Shown here: positions 1-8,518 of the stretch, one piece after another | Position numbering within the stretch: position 1 is the first letter of the stretch | Layout of the letters: each line of letters opens with the position of its first letter | Assembly: GCF_015680235.1 (NCBI RefSeq) | Contig: NZ_JADLJL010000021.1 | Coordinates: 1 to 64,000 of the forward strand | Reading direction: 5' to 3' | Length of the DNA stretch: 64,000 nt | From: Pseudomonas guariconensis | Lineage (GTDB): Bacteria > Pseudomonadota > Gammaproteobacteria > Pseudomonadales > Pseudomonadaceae | Position numbers and translations under genes: made by a program | The notes under the pieces: generated by a model | The model's input: the letters and a program-made list of their open reading frames with translations, nothing else | The model's database searches: none | Told to the model about the DNA's origin: nothing

Positions 1-85
1 GAACGAACTCACCGCCGATGTAGTTGCCGTAGCGGCTCTTGAAGGAGATTTTCGCGCCTTCGGTACCCGGATGTGCGTAACGCAT
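1..85 (-). CDS. Aldehyde dehydrogenase, N-terminal fragment (cut by window edge)
   Basis: Only the first 28 codons are inside the window. They read MRYAHPGTEGAKISFKSRYG and continue NYIGGEFV, which I recognise as the N-terminus of the ExaC/AldB type NAD-dependent acetaldehyde dehydrogenase of Pseudomonas. The start is an ATG at 85 preceded by CCAGGAGCCACACC, a good ribosome binding site. It would oxidise short aliphatic aldehydes to acids in the cytoplasm. The identification rests on the N-terminus alone; the catalytic Cys/Glu region lies outside. Confidence 0.7.
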   Translation of the reverse strand, partial: MRYAHPGTEGAKISFKSRYGNYIGGEFV

Positions 86-207
86 GGTGTGGCTCCTGGT
101 TTCTTGTCTGTTGTTTTAGGAGTGATCCTTGGCATGCATGGAAGCAAGTCGGAAGAAATAAGGAAAATCGATTTATCGTATTTCAAAAATAAGTCTCACC
201 TATAAAA

Positions 208-232
208 GCAAGCGCGGGACAAGCCCGCGCCC
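208..232. repeat. Single REP-like hairpin downstream of prpE
   Basis: GCGCGGG (212-218) pairs with CCCGCGC (224-230) over a five-base loop, followed by the CCCACAG edge seen in other copies in this window. It lies about 25 bases beyond the prpE stop and on the minus strand is followed by TTGCTTTTAT, so it may also act as the prpE terminator. Confidence 0.6.
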
Positions 233-255
233 ACAGCGGCCAGCGTTTGCCCCCA

Positions 256-2145
256 TCAACCTGCCCGCGGCAGGTCCGCCAGCACCCCTTCGATCTCCCC
301 CAGCACCGCCGGATCGTCCAGAGTCGACGGCGCCACGTAGTCCTGCCCATCGGCGATCTTGCGCAGCACCGCCCGCAGGATCTTGCCCGAGCGGGTCTTA
401 GGCAGGCGTTTGACCAGGCGCACCCGGCTGAAACAGGCCAATGCCCCGATATGTTCGCGCACGCTCGCCACCAGCTCGCTCTGCAATTGTTGCTCGGAAA
501 TACCCTCTCCATCCTTGAGCACCACCAGCGCTAACGGCACCTGGCCTTTGATCTCGTCATGCACACCGATCACCGCGCACTCCGCCACCGCCGGGTGGCG
601 CGCGACCAGGTCCTCCATCTCGCCGGTGGACAAGCGATGACCGGAAACGTTTATCACGTCATCGGTGCGCCCCATGATGTAGACAAAGCCATCCTCGTCC
701 AGGTACCCACCGTCACCGGTGTGGTAGTACCCCGGGTAGCTGTGCAGGTAGGCCTGAAGGTACCGCTCATGATCGCCCCACAGGGTCTGGCTGCACCCTG
801 GCGGCAATGGCAAGGCGATGACGATGGCGCCCTGTTGGTTCGGCCCCAGCGGCCGACCTTCATCATCGAGTACTTGCACGTGATACCCCGGTACCGCGCG
901 GTTGCTCGACCCCGGCCGTGCGGCACTGCCCTCCAGGCCCACGCAAGGCGCGGTGACCGGCCAACCGGTCTCGGTCTGCCACCAATGGTCGTGCACCGCC
1001 TTGCCGCTGACCCGCTCCAGCCATTGGTGAGTACTGGAGTCGAGCTTCTCGCCAGCCAGAAACAGCTGGCGCAGCGAGCTCAAGTCGTGGCGGCGGATGA
1101 GCTCGCCTTCGGGGTCTTCCTTGCGGATCGCGCGCATGGCGGTGGGCGCGCAGAACAGGCCGTTGACCTTGTACTGCTCCACCACCCGCCAGTAGGCCGA
1201 TGCATCCGGCGTGCGGATCGGCTTGCCTTCGTAGAAGACCGTGGTGCAGCCGCTCATCAATGGCCCATAGACGATCAGCGAATGGCCGACCACCCAGCCC
1301 ACGTCGGAAATCCCCCACCACACGTCACCGGCCTGCATGCCGTAGACATGGCGCATGGCGTAGCACAGCGCGACGGCATTGCCGCCATTCTCGCGCACGA
1401 TGCCCTTGGGTTTGCCGGTGGTTCCCGAGGTGTACATGATGTACAGCGGATCGCCGGCATCCAGCGCCACAGGTGGCACCGGCTCGATGCCGACCAACGC
1501 TTCATGCCAGTCCAGGTCGCGCCCTGGCTGCAAGCTGGCACAAGCCTGGGGGCGCTGCAGCACCAGCACATGGCGCGGCTGGTGCCCGGCCAGTTGCAGG
1601 GCGCGGTCGACCAGCGGCTTGTATTCGATCACCCGATCGAACTCCAGCCCGCAGGAGGCGGTGAGCAGCAGCGCGGGCCGGGCATCGTCGATACGCAAGG
1701 CCAACTCGTTGGCGGCGAAACCGCCGAACACCACCGAATGCACCGCACCGATCCGCGCACAAGCCAGCATGGCCATAGCCGCCTGGGGCACCATGGGCAT
1801 GTAGATGATCACGCCATCGCCCTTGCCGACGCCCAGTTGTCGCAGCAGGCCTGCCAGGCGTGCCACCTCGTCGCGCAACTGGTTGTAGGTGAACGTCTGT
1901 TGCACACCGGTCACGGGCGAGTCGTAGATCAGCGCCAACTGCTCGCCCCGGCCTTGCTCGATCTGGTGGTCCAGGGCCAGGTAGCAACTGTTCAGGCGGC
2001 CGTCGGCGAACCAGCGGTGGGTACCGTCGGGGTTGTCCTGCAGGGTCAGCGAGGGCTTGCGGTGCCAGGCCAGGCGGTCGGCCTGCTCGGCCCAGAAGGC
2101 GGCGGGGTCGGCAATGGAATGGGCATAGCTGTGCTGGTAGGTCAT
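256..2145 (-). CDS. prpE: Propionyl-CoA synthetase (acyl-CoA synthetase family)
   Basis: Cytoplasmic AMP-forming acyl-CoA synthetase of 629 residues that activates propionate to propionyl-CoA, feeding the 2-methylcitrate cycle encoded 10-20 kb away. The AMP-binding motif YTSGTTGKPKG is at about residues 238-248, and the C-terminal KTRSGKILR motif with the catalytic, usually acetylatable lysine is at about 583-591. The N-terminal acetyl-CoA-synthetase-like segment and the VHDHWWQTETGWP stretch suit PrpE better than Acs. I chose the ATG at 2145 over an in-frame TTG four codons upstream; neither has a strong Shine-Dalgarno. It is divergent from a LysR gene that may regulate it. Acetate activity cannot be excluded from sequence. 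Confidence 0.88.
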   Translation of the reverse strand: MTYQHSYAHSIADPAAFWAEQADRLAWHRKPSLTLQDNPDGTHRWFADGRLNSCYLALDHQIEQGRGEQLALIYDSPVTGVQQTFTYNQLRDEVARLAGLLRQLGVGKGDGVIIYMPMVPQAAMAMLACARIGAVHSVVFGGFAANELALRIDDARPALLLTASCGLEFDRVIEYKPLVDRALQLAGHQPRHVLVLQRPQACASLQPGRDLDWHEALVGIEPVPPVALDAGDPLYIMYTSGTTGKPKGIVRENGGNAVALCYAMRHVYGMQAGDVWWGISDVGWVVGHSLIVYGPLMSGCTTVFYEGKPIRTPDASAYWRVVEQYKVNGLFCAPTAMRAIRKEDPEGELIRRHDLSSLRQLFLAGEKLDSSTHQWLERVSGKAVHDHWWQTETGWPVTAPCVGLEGSAARPGSSNRAVPGYHVQVLDDEGRPLGPNQQGAIVIALPLPPGCSQTLWGDHERYLQAYLHSYPGYYHTGDGGYLDEDGFVYIMGRTDDVINVSGHRLSTGEMEDLVARHPAVAECAVIGVHDEIKGQVPLALVVLKDGEGISEQQLQSELVASVREHIGALACFSRVRLVKRLPKTRSGKILRAVLRKIADGQDYVAPSTLDDPAVLGEIEGVLADLPRAG

Positions 2146-2242
2146 GGCGGTCTGCAACCCGATACTTGTTGTTATTGAAGGGCGAACCTGGAGTATGGAC
2201 CGCTACCCCACCCTCGCCATCGGACTTAAGTCGCAACCGATA

Positions 2243-2254
2243 TGCAAGATTGCA
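2243..2254. promoter_or_regulatory. Candidate LysR operator in the prpE/LysR divergent gap
   Basis: TGCAAGATTGCA is a near-perfect inverted repeat (TGCAA-GA-TTGCA) between the divergent prpE and LysR starts, about 70 bases before the LysR start. LysR proteins commonly bind such interrupted palindromes in the shared gap. No second site was identified, so the assignment is tentative. Confidence 0.4.
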
Positions 2255-2286
2255 CGGGGCAGTCGCCCCATTGCGGTGCAAACGCC

Positions 2287-2292
2287 TAGAAT
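2287..2292 (+). promoter_or_regulatory. Candidate -10 element for the LysR gene
   Basis: TAGAAT, flanked as CCTAGAATAGG, lies 31 bases before the LysR start. I see no good -35 hexamer at 16-18 bases spacing, so an activator or an extended element may be needed. Confidence 0.35.
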
Positions 2293-2322
2293 AGGCCTCC
2301 CGTCAGCCACAGAGCCGCTTCA

Positions 2323-3189
2323 ATGGATATCGATCAGGCCCGTACCTTCCTGGAAATCGTGCGCTGCGGCAGCCTGGTCGCCGCCGCCGAACGCCTGTTC
2401 GTGTCGCAGACGGCAATCACCGCGAGGGTGCAGCGCCTGGAGCAGCAACTGGGCTGCCAGCTGTTCGTGCGCAGCCGCAACGGCGCCAGCTTGACCAGCG
2501 ATGGCGAGGCCTTCGTGATCTACGCCAACCAGATGGTGCAGACCTGGGAAGCGGCGCGCCGCGACCTGCCATTGCCCCAGGGTTGTCAGCAGGTGTTGCA
2601 TGTAGGCGGCGAGGTGAGCCTTGCCAACCCGATGATGCTCGACTGGGTCAGTGCCCTGCACCATGAACTGCCCAGCCATGCCATCCGCAGCGAAGTGAGC
2701 GACGGCGAGTCGTTGCTGCGCAAGGTGGAGATGGGGCTGCTCGATGCCGCGCTGGTGTATCAGCCGACCTACGGGCCTGGGCTGCAGGTGGAGCAGTTGA
2801 TGGAAGAAAAGCTGATCCGCGTGCGCCGGGTCGGCCACCCCGATCCTTACATCTACATCGACTGGGGCGAAGCCTTCCGCCGCCAGCACGACGCCGCCCT
2901 GCCCGACTGCGCACGCCCGGCACTGAGCTTCAACCTCGGCCCGCTGGCGCTGCAGTTCATCCTCGACCAGGGCGGCAGCGGCTATTTCCGCACCCGCGTG
3001 GTGCAGGCCTATCTCGAACGGGGCGTGTTCGAGCGGGTACCGCAGGCGCCAGAATTCACCTACCCAACCTTCCTGGTCTATGCCCGCAAGCGAGACAGCG
3101 AAGCCCTGCAACAGGCCTTCAGCGTGCTGCGTCGCCTGGTGGCAGCCGGCGACAGCGATTGGTCACAGCGCTGGGACCCGGTTATCTGA
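2323..3189 (+). CDS. LysR-family transcriptional regulator
   Basis: 288-residue LysR regulator. The N-terminus MDIDQARTFLEIVRCGSL continues into the winged helix-turn-helix (SLVAAAERLFVSQTAITARV, about residues 17-36) and the dimerisation helix; the rest is a periplasmic-binding-like effector domain. It is divergent from prpE across 177 bases, the usual arrangement of a LysR protein with its target, so control of prpE is plausible but unproven. Its 3' end overlaps the convergent HPP gene by 27 bases. Effector unknown. The methylcitrate operon itself carries a different, GntR-type regulator. Confidence 0.85.
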   Translation: MDIDQARTFLEIVRCGSLVAAAERLFVSQTAITARVQRLEQQLGCQLFVRSRNGASLTSDGEAFVIYANQMVQTWEAARRDLPLPQGCQQVLHVGGEVSLANPMMLDWVSALHHELPSHAIRSEVSDGESLLRKVEMGLLDAALVYQPTYGPGLQVEQLMEEKLIRVRRVGHPDPYIYIDWGEAFRRQHDAALPDCARPALSFNLGPLALQFILDQGGSGYFRTRVVQAYLERGVFERVPQAPEFTYPTFLVYARKRDSEALQQAFSVLRRLVAAGDSDWSQRWDPVI

Positions 3190-4320
3190 ACGCTGCGCGG
3201 CGGCATTGAGCAAATGCCGCTTGAGGCCGGCGATCAGGTCGGTCTGGGTGATCACCCCCACCAGATGGTCGTCCTCCAGCACCGGCAGGCAGTGCAGGCC
3301 GTGGTCGCTGAGCAGCGGCAACAGGCGGTCCAGCGGGTGCTGGCTGCTGACGCTGATCACCCGCCGGCTCATCACCTGCTCCATGCGCACCGTATGGCGG
3401 CGGAACATCCCTCGCCAGCTGAAGCGCGCACGGGCCATGGCCGGGCCCACCAGGTCGCTCAAGCTGACGATACCCACCAGGCGACCGCCTTCGAGCACCG
3501 GCAGGGTCTTGAGGTGATGGCTCGAAAGCATCTTCCAGGCCTGTTCCAGGGTGGTGGCTGGCGAAGCGAACTGCACGTCGCGGGACATCACCGAGGCAGC
3601 GGTGATGCCGCCCAGGCTGCGTTGCAAGGCATGCTGCTCAGTGGCCAGGATGATGCGTTCGAGTTCGTCGCGGGTGACGTCGACGAACTCGCCCAACTCC
3701 TCCAGGGCCACGTCCAGGTCTTCGCTGTTCACCCCTACCCGCTCGCTGGGCAGCGGGTCGTGGGTGTGGTGCAGGTCCTTGCGCGGCACCGCCCCCTTGG
3801 GGTAGCGCACACCGGTCAGGCGGTTGTAGCACACCCCTACCGTGACTAGGATCAGTGCGTGCAACAGGATCGGCTCGAGCAAATGATTGCCCAGCGCCAC
3901 CAGGCCCGGGTCGGCCAGCACCGCGCCGGCCGCCACCGCGCCACCGGGCGGGTGCAGGCAGCGCAACAGGCACATCAACAGGATCGACACCCCCAAGGCG
4001 GCCGCGGCCACCCACAGTTCGGCGCCGAAGCCATGGCGCATGGCCAAGCCCACCGCACCGGCCACGGCATAACTGCCCAGCACCGGCCAGGGCTGGGCCA
4101 GCGGGCCGGAATGCACGGCGAACACCAGTACCGCCGAAGCCGCTAGCGGGCCGAGCAGGTGCAAGGCGACCGAGGGTCCAAAGACCATGCTGCACAGGGT
4201 GCCGGCCAGGAACAGGCCAAGCAGTGCGCCGATACCGGCACGCAGCCATTCTTTGGGGGGGATATTCAAGGGGGCAGGCAGCAGGCGCTGCAAACGGCTT
4301 TCAGGACGCGAGGCAGACAT
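3163..4320 (-). CDS. HPP-family membrane protein with two CBS domains
   Basis: 385-residue inner-membrane protein. The N-terminal third holds the hydrophobic HPP domain (about residues 15-165) with the family signature around LRCLHPPGGAVA. Two CBS domains follow (about 240-300, MSRDVQFASPATTLEQAW, and 315-370, MSRRVISVSSQHPLDRLL), which usually bind adenine nucleotides and regulate transport. Some HPP proteins have been linked to nitrite transport in chloroplasts and cyanobacteria; the bacterial CBS-fused form has no settled substrate. I chose the ATG at 4320 (MSASRPESR) because the upstream in-frame extension crosses a terminator-like hairpin. The 3' end overlaps the convergent LysR gene. 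Confidence 0.8.
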   Translation of the reverse strand: MSASRPESRLQRLLPAPLNIPPKEWLRAGIGALLGLFLAGTLCSMVFGPSVALHLLGPLAASAVLVFAVHSGPLAQPWPVLGSYAVAGAVGLAMRHGFGAELWVAAAALGVSILLMCLLRCLHPPGGAVAAGAVLADPGLVALGNHLLEPILLHALILVTVGVCYNRLTGVRYPKGAVPRKDLHHTHDPLPSERVGVNSEDLDVALEELGEFVDVTRDELERIILATEQHALQRSLGGITAASVMSRDVQFASPATTLEQAWKMLSSHHLKTLPVLEGGRLVGIVSLSDLVGPAMARARFSWRGMFRRHTVRMEQVMSRRVISVSSQHPLDRLLPLLSDHGLHCLPVLEDDHLVGVITQTDLIAGLKRHLLNAAAQRSDNRVPAL

Positions 4321-4344
4321 CAGGGCGATCGATCGTGGTCTTCC

Positions 4345-4381
4345 GATTAAAAAGAAAGCCCAGCCAAGTCGGCCTGGGCCC
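4345..4381 (-). terminator. Terminator or attenuator just upstream of the HPP gene
   Basis: On the minus strand GCCCAG...CTGGGC forms a stem with an inner GCC/GGC pairing, directly followed by TTTCTTTTTAA. It lies between the end of the histidine kinase gene and the HPP start codon at 4320. It may end the two-component operon transcript or attenuate HPP expression. Confidence 0.55.
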
Positions 4382-4616
4382 GGCATTGCGCATGCAATAG
4401 CTCAATGATTCCGTCCATGGAGATGGAAACTGGGAAGTTTCATGGCGGCGATTGTGCCGGGTGGGCTGGCAAGGGGCCAATTCAAAAAAATGCGGCTGGA
4501 CTGCAATTTTTTTGTAGTGCAGGACGGGGAAGGTTAGGCGCCCGGGAGACCGAGCGCCGCCCTCGCGCGATCTCCCAGGCGCTAAACAACCCCAAGCCGA
4601 ACACTCCTGGCCCCGA

Positions 4617-5936
4617 TCAACGCCCCTTGCGCGGCAGGTCGATGCTGACCCGAAGGCCGCCCATGGGGCTTTCCAGCAGCGCCAAGGTGCCGCCCCAGGC
4701 CTCGACGATATCGCGCACGATACCAAGCCCCAGGCCATGCCCGTCGACCTGCTCGTCCAACCGCGAGCCGCGCTCGAGCACCTGCAGGCGTGCCTGCTCG
4801 GGAATGCCGGGGCCGTCGTCGTCCACCCACAGCTGGTAGCCTTCGGCGCTCGGCGCAATGCCCAGACGTACTTCGCTGTCGGCCCACTTGCAGGCGTTGT
4901 CCAGCAGGTTGCCGAGCAGCTCCAGCAGGTCTTCGCGGTCCCAGGGCAGCAACAACCCGGGCGGCACATCACGCCCGAGCTGCAGGCCTTCGCCGTGGAT
5001 CATCCCAAGCGTGGCGAGCAGGCCGGGCAATTCGGCGTCACAGTCGAACTGGGCACCTGGCAGCGCATCGCCGGCCAGGCGTGCACGGTTGAGTTCGCGT
5101 GAAAGACGCTGCTGGATCTGCTCCAGTTGCTCGCGCAACTGCTCGCGAACCTCCGGCAGGTCGTCCAATCGTTCACTGGCCGCCAGGCTGAGCAGCACCG
5201 CCAAAGGCGTCTTCAGGGCGTGGCCGAGATTGCCCAAGGCATTGCGCGACCGGCGCAGGCTGTCTTCGGTGTGTACCAGCAAGTGGTTGATCTGGTCCAC
5301 CAACGGCTGAAGCTCGCTGGGCACTTGGGCGTCGAGCTGCGAACGCTGGCCTTGTTGCAGCTGGGCGATCTGCTGGCGGGCGCGCTCGAGCGGGCGCAAC
5401 GACCGGGTCACGGTGATGCGCTGCAACACCAGCACCAGCACCAGGGCCACCAGGCCCATGCCCAGGCCGATCTGCTGCATGCGCCGGAAGCCGTCGCGGA
5501 TCGGCGAGTAGTCCTGGGCCACACTGATGGAGATATCCTGGCCCAGGCGCCGGTAGTCGGCGCGCAGGGCAAGCAGTTGCTGGCCCTCCGGCCCCAGCTC
5601 GTGGCTGTCCTCGAGGCCCGGCGCCGCCGGCTTGGGCATGTCCAGGTCCCACAGCGAACGGGATCGCCAGGTACCCTGGTCGAAGTCGATGCGAAAGTAA
5701 TAACCGGAGAAGGGTCGCTGATAGGCGGAGGAGATCCTGCGCTCGTCCAATTGCAAGCCGGTAGGCCCACGCACCAGTGCCACCAGAAGGTTCTCGCTCT
5801 CCTTGCGCAGGCCGGCTTCGAGGTAGCGTTGCAGGCCCACCTCGAACAGCCACAGGGTCAGTTGGGCCAGCACCAGGCCGACCACCACCAGTACCGCCAC
5901 CAGGCCAAGGCTCAGGCGTGCCTGGATCGACTTCAC
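4617..5936 (-). CDS. Two-component sensor histidine kinase
   Basis: 439-residue inner-membrane kinase. TM1 is about residues 10-32, followed by a periplasmic sensor of about 115 residues, TM2 at about 156-172, then HAMP and the dimerisation domain with phospho-acceptor His239 in [11 protein letters not shown]. The ATPase lobe shows the N box ([11 protein letters not shown]) and G boxes ([16 protein letters not shown]). The gene overlaps the response regulator by 4 bases, so the pair is translationally coupled. The sensor resembles PhoQ/ParS-type kinases, which often sense cations or cationic peptides, but I cannot name the signal. It is last in the PepSY-PepSY-RR-HK operon. Confidence 0.88.
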   Translation of the reverse strand: MKSIQARLSLGLVAVLVVVGLVLAQLTLWLFEVGLQRYLEAGLRKESENLLVALVRGPTGLQLDERRISSAYQRPFSGYYFRIDFDQGTWRSRSLWDLDMPKPAAPGLEDSHELGPEGQQLLALRADYRRLGQDISISVAQDYSPIRDGFRRMQQIGLGMGLVALVLVLVLQRITVTRSLRPLERARQQIAQLQQGQRSQLDAQVPSELQPLVDQINHLLVHTEDSLRRSRNALGNLGHALKTPLAVLLSLAASERLDDLPEVREQLREQLEQIQQRLSRELNRARLAGDALPGAQFDCDAELPGLLATLGMIHGEGLQLGRDVPPGLLLPWDREDLLELLGNLLDNACKWADSEVRLGIAPSAEGYQLWVDDDGPGIPEQARLQVLERGSRLDEQVDGHGLGLGIVRDIVEAWGGTLALLESPMGGLRVSIDLPRKGR

Positions 5937-6601
5937 GCGGTGCTCCCGGCGTACACGTAGCCCTGGCCACGCCGGGTTTCGATCACGCTGCGACCCAACT
6001 TGCGACGCAGGTGGTTGACGTGCACCTCCAGGACGTTGGAGTCGCGCTCGGTCTCACCATCGTAGAGATGCTCGGCCAGGTGACTTTTCGACAGTACCTG
6101 TTGCGGATGCAGCATGAAATACCGCAGTAGGCGAAACTCGGCGGCCGTCAGCTGGATGTCCACACCATCGCGATTCACGCATTGGCGCCCCTCGTCCAAC
6201 TGCAAGCCGGCCGCTTCGAGGGTCGGTTGGTTGGCCAGCCCACGGGCCCGGCGCAACAACGCCTGGATGCGCAGTTGCAGTTCCTCGGGATGGAAAGGCT
6301 TGGTCAGGTAGTCGTCGGCCCCGGCCTTGAGCCCTTCGATCCGCTCGGCCCAGGAACCGCGCGCGGTTAGGATCAACACCGGCGTGGCCAGGTTGGCGGC
6401 ACGCCACTGGGCCAGCACCTCGAGCCCGGGCAATCCCGGCAGGCCGAGGTCAAGGATGATCAGGTCGTAGGGCTCGCTCTGGCCCTGGTACACCGCGTCG
6501 CGGCCGTCGGCCAGCCAGTCCACGGCATAGCCCTGGCGCTGCAGGCTGGCGGTCAGTTCGTCGGCCAGGGGGACATTGTCCTCGACAAGCAGCAGGCGCA
6601 T
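5933..6601 (-). CDS. OmpR/PhoP-family response regulator
   Basis: 222-residue response regulator. The receiver has acidic pocket E7/D8, phospho-acceptor Asp51 in [10 protein letters not shown] and the conserved Lys in DYLTKPF near residue 101. The C-terminal winged-helix DNA-binding domain ends [11 protein letters not shown]. It is transcribed between two PepSY genes and its cognate kinase, with a 4-base overlap to the kinase. It probably controls its own operon; a TTAAG-N15-CTTAA inverted repeat precedes the first PepSY gene. PepSY proteins beside OmpR-type systems are common in Pseudomonas (BqsRS, ParRS neighbourhoods), but I do not assign a name. Confidence 0.88.
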   Translation of the reverse strand: MRLLLVEDNVPLADELTASLQRQGYAVDWLADGRDAVYQGQSEPYDLIILDLGLPGLPGLEVLAQWRAANLATPVLILTARGSWAERIEGLKAGADDYLTKPFHPEELQLRIQALLRRARGLANQPTLEAAGLQLDEGRQCVNRDGVDIQLTAAEFRLLRYFMLHPQQVLSKSHLAEHLYDGETERDSNVLEVHVNHLRRKLGRSVIETRRGQGYVYAGSTA

Positions 6602-6916
6602 TCAGTCGTCTTCCTCGTCTTTGAGCAGCATTCCGTTGCGGGCGTCCAGCTTGATTTCGCGGACCACGCCATCGGGTGTCAGCAATTCGACCTCGTACTC
6701 GTAGCGCTCGTGCTTTTCTTCGAGCTCCGCTTCCAGCAGGCGCGCCCCGGGGTAACGCCCCAGGGCGGATTCGAGCAATTGTTCCAGCGGCAGGATGACG
6801 CCCTTTTGCCGCAGCTCCAGGGCTTCATCCTGATCGAGGTCACGTGCAACGGCCAGCGAACAGGTGGCCAACAGTGCAAACGCCAGGTAGCGCACCGTTC
6901 GCGGTAGATCGGTCAT
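6602..6916 (-). CDS. PepSY-domain periplasmic protein (second of two)
   Basis: 104-residue protein with a signal peptide (about residues 1-24, LAFALLATCSLAVA) and one PepSY domain (about 36-100), seen in the pattern of acidic residues around HERYEYEVELLTPDG and EIKLDARNG. PepSY domains are small secreted modules thought to bind or inhibit peptidases or to modulate envelope sensors. It follows its paralogue with a one-base stop/start overlap and directly abuts the response regulator start, so it belongs to the same transcript. The C-terminus is strongly acidic (LKDEEDD). Confidence 0.8.
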   Translation of the reverse strand: MTDLPRTVRYLAFALLATCSLAVARDLDQDEALELRQKGVILPLEQLLESALGRYPGARLLEAELEEKHERYEYEVELLTPDGVVREIKLDARNGMLLKDEEDD

Positions 6917-7224
6917 CAGCTGTCTCGTTCGTCCTTGAGGACTTCACCGGTCTTGGCGTCCAGGTCCACATCCCACTCGACGTTCTGGCTGTCGCGCAGT
7001 TCCACCTTGTAGATGTACCGGCCGTATTCGTCCTCGAGCTCCGAGTCGGTCACGGTAGCGCCCGGATGCTTGGCCACGGCAGCGGCCTTGAGTTCGTCCA
7101 GGGACTTGATGGTCTTGGCATTCACCAGCTTTATCACTTCGTCAGGCTGGACATCCTTGGCCAGGGCGACGTTGGCACCCAGGGCGAGAGCGGCGGCAGT
7201 GAACAAGGCAGTCAAGGTTTTCAT
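6916..7224 (-). CDS. PepSY-domain periplasmic protein (first of two)
   Basis: 102-residue secreted protein: signal peptide MKTLTALFTAAALALGANVA, then a PepSY domain with DEYGRYIYKVELRDSQNV and VDLDAKTGEVLKDERDS. It is paralogous to the next gene and leads the two-component operon, which is the typical place for the most highly expressed, stress-induced member. The start is supported by GGAGAGAACCCG ahead of the ATG. Its likely role is in sensing or buffering an envelope signal read by the downstream kinase; this is inference from context. Confidence 0.8.
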   Translation of the reverse strand: MKTLTALFTAAALALGANVALAKDVQPDEVIKLVNAKTIKSLDELKAAAVAKHPGATVTDSELEDEYGRYIYKVELRDSQNVEWDVDLDAKTGEVLKDERDS

Positions 7225-7263
7225 CGGGTTCTCTCCATCGAGATGTACAAGTTGTCTACGGGG

Positions 7264-7287
7264 TTAAGACTAACCAGTGGTCCTTAA
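7264..7287 (-). promoter_or_regulatory. Candidate response-regulator operator before the PepSY operon
   Basis: TTAAG (7264-7268) and CTTAA (7283-7287) form an inverted pair about 40 bases upstream of the first PepSY start. OmpR-family regulators usually prefer direct repeats, so this is a weak call based on position and symmetry. Confidence 0.3.
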
Positions 7288-7353
7288 TCGAAGCTGAAAA
7301 CAGGCCGGGGTGATGATAGCGCAGTCCGCACCCGCCTCGCCCTGCCGAGGGCC

Positions 7354-7359
7354 TATAAT
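7354..7359 (+). promoter_or_regulatory. Candidate -10 element for the patatin-like gene
   Basis: A consensus TATAAT lies 29 bases before the chosen ATG at 7388. The -35 region is GC-rich and unconvincing. Confidence 0.4.
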
Positions 7360-7387
7360 GGCCCGCTTGTTGTCCGCGAGATCCGTC

Positions 7388-8467
7388 ATGAGCGCTATTC
7401 ACGTCAAATACCCCGCCCTGACTTTCAAGGCTGGCCACCGCGCCCTGCGCCAGATCCGCGAACGCGGCCTGAACGCCGCCGATGTAGGCATCCTGCCCGG
7501 CGCTGCCGGCGGGCCCAAGCCACTGGGCATCCAGGGCCTGGACCTGGCATTGTTCGGCCATTGGCTGCCCTCGGCACCTCGCGAGCGCGCCCTGGTCGGC
7601 GCCTCGATCGGTGCCTGGCGCTTCGCCAGCGCCTGCCTCGATGACCCCGTGGCCGGCCTGCGCCGTCTGGGGGAGCTGTACACCGAGCAGGATTTCGCCA
7701 AAGGCGCGACCCCGGCTCAGGTCAGCCAGAGTTGCAAGCGCATGCTCGACGACCTGCTGCAAGGCCGCGACGGGCAGATTCTCGCCAATGCGCGCTACCG
7801 CTTGAACATCATGGTGGTCAAGAGCCGAGGCCTGCTGGCGGACGACCACCGCGGTCGCCTGGGAATGGGATTGTCCTCAGTGGTGGCCAGCAACCTGTTG
7901 GGGCGCTCACGCCTGGGCCGCCACTTCGAGCGGATCATCCTGCACGATGGTCGCGCCGCACCACCGCTGGACGCATTGACCGACTTTCCCTCGCGTTGTC
8001 TACCCCTGGACCCGACCAACCTGCGCCATGCCCTGCTGGCCTCAGGCTCGATCCCGATGGTCATGCAAGGCGTGCGCGATATTCCCGGCGCCGGAGCCGG
8101 CACCTATCGCGACGGCGGCCTGCTCGACTACCACCTGGACCTGCCTTACCGAGGCGACGATCTGGTGCTCTACCCGCACTTCACCGACAAGGTGGTGCCC
8201 GGCTGGTTCGACAAGGCCCTGCCCTGGCGCCGAGGCGATGCCACGCGCCTGCAGAACGTGCTGCTGGTGACTCCGTCGTCCCAGTATCTGGCCGCCCTAC
8301 CCTACGGCAAACTGCCCGACCGCAACGACTTCAAGCGCTTCATGGGCGATGCTCCGGCGCGCAAGCGTTACTGGTACAAAGCCATCGCCGAAAGCCAGCG
8401 CCTGGGGGACGAGCTACTGGAGCTGATCGCCACCGGGCGGCTGCACGAACGGCTGCAAGCCTTGTAA
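7388..8467 (+). CDS. Patatin-like phospholipase family protein
   Basis: 359-residue cytoplasmic protein. It has the patatin nucleophile elbow GASIGAW with Ser73 and a DGG motif (YRDGGLLDYH, about residue 240) supplying the catalytic Asp, the Ser-Asp dyad of patatin lipases. The oxyanion glycine segment is probably GILPGAAGGPK. No signal peptide is visible. I chose ATG 7388 (MSAIHVKYP) because it follows the TATAAT element by a sensible distance and the upstream extension would lie over the promoter. The gene is followed 51 bases later by queD on the same strand. Substrate unknown; a housekeeping lipid hydrolase is likely. Confidence 0.8.
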   Translation: MSAIHVKYPALTFKAGHRALRQIRERGLNAADVGILPGAAGGPKPLGIQGLDLALFGHWLPSAPRERALVGASIGAWRFASACLDDPVAGLRRLGELYTEQDFAKGATPAQVSQSCKRMLDDLLQGRDGQILANARYRLNIMVVKSRGLLADDHRGRLGMGLSSVVASNLLGRSRLGRHFERIILHDGRAAPPLDALTDFPSRCLPLDPTNLRHALLASGSIPMVMQGVRDIPGAGAGTYRDGGLLDYHLDLPYRGDDLVLYPHFTDKVVPGWFDKALPWRRGDATRLQNVLLVTPSSQYLAALPYGKLPDRNDFKRFMGDAPARKRYWYKAIAESQRLGDELLELIATGRLHERLQAL

Positions 8468-8518
8468 CGAGCATGCTGGTAAACTGCCGGCCAGCATTGT
8501 TTTCAAGAGTCCTACAGC

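Noticed and set aside
559..2178. 539-codon plus-strand ORF antisense to prpE
   Set aside because: High-GC antisense shadow; the minus strand encodes a complete PrpE with intact motifs.
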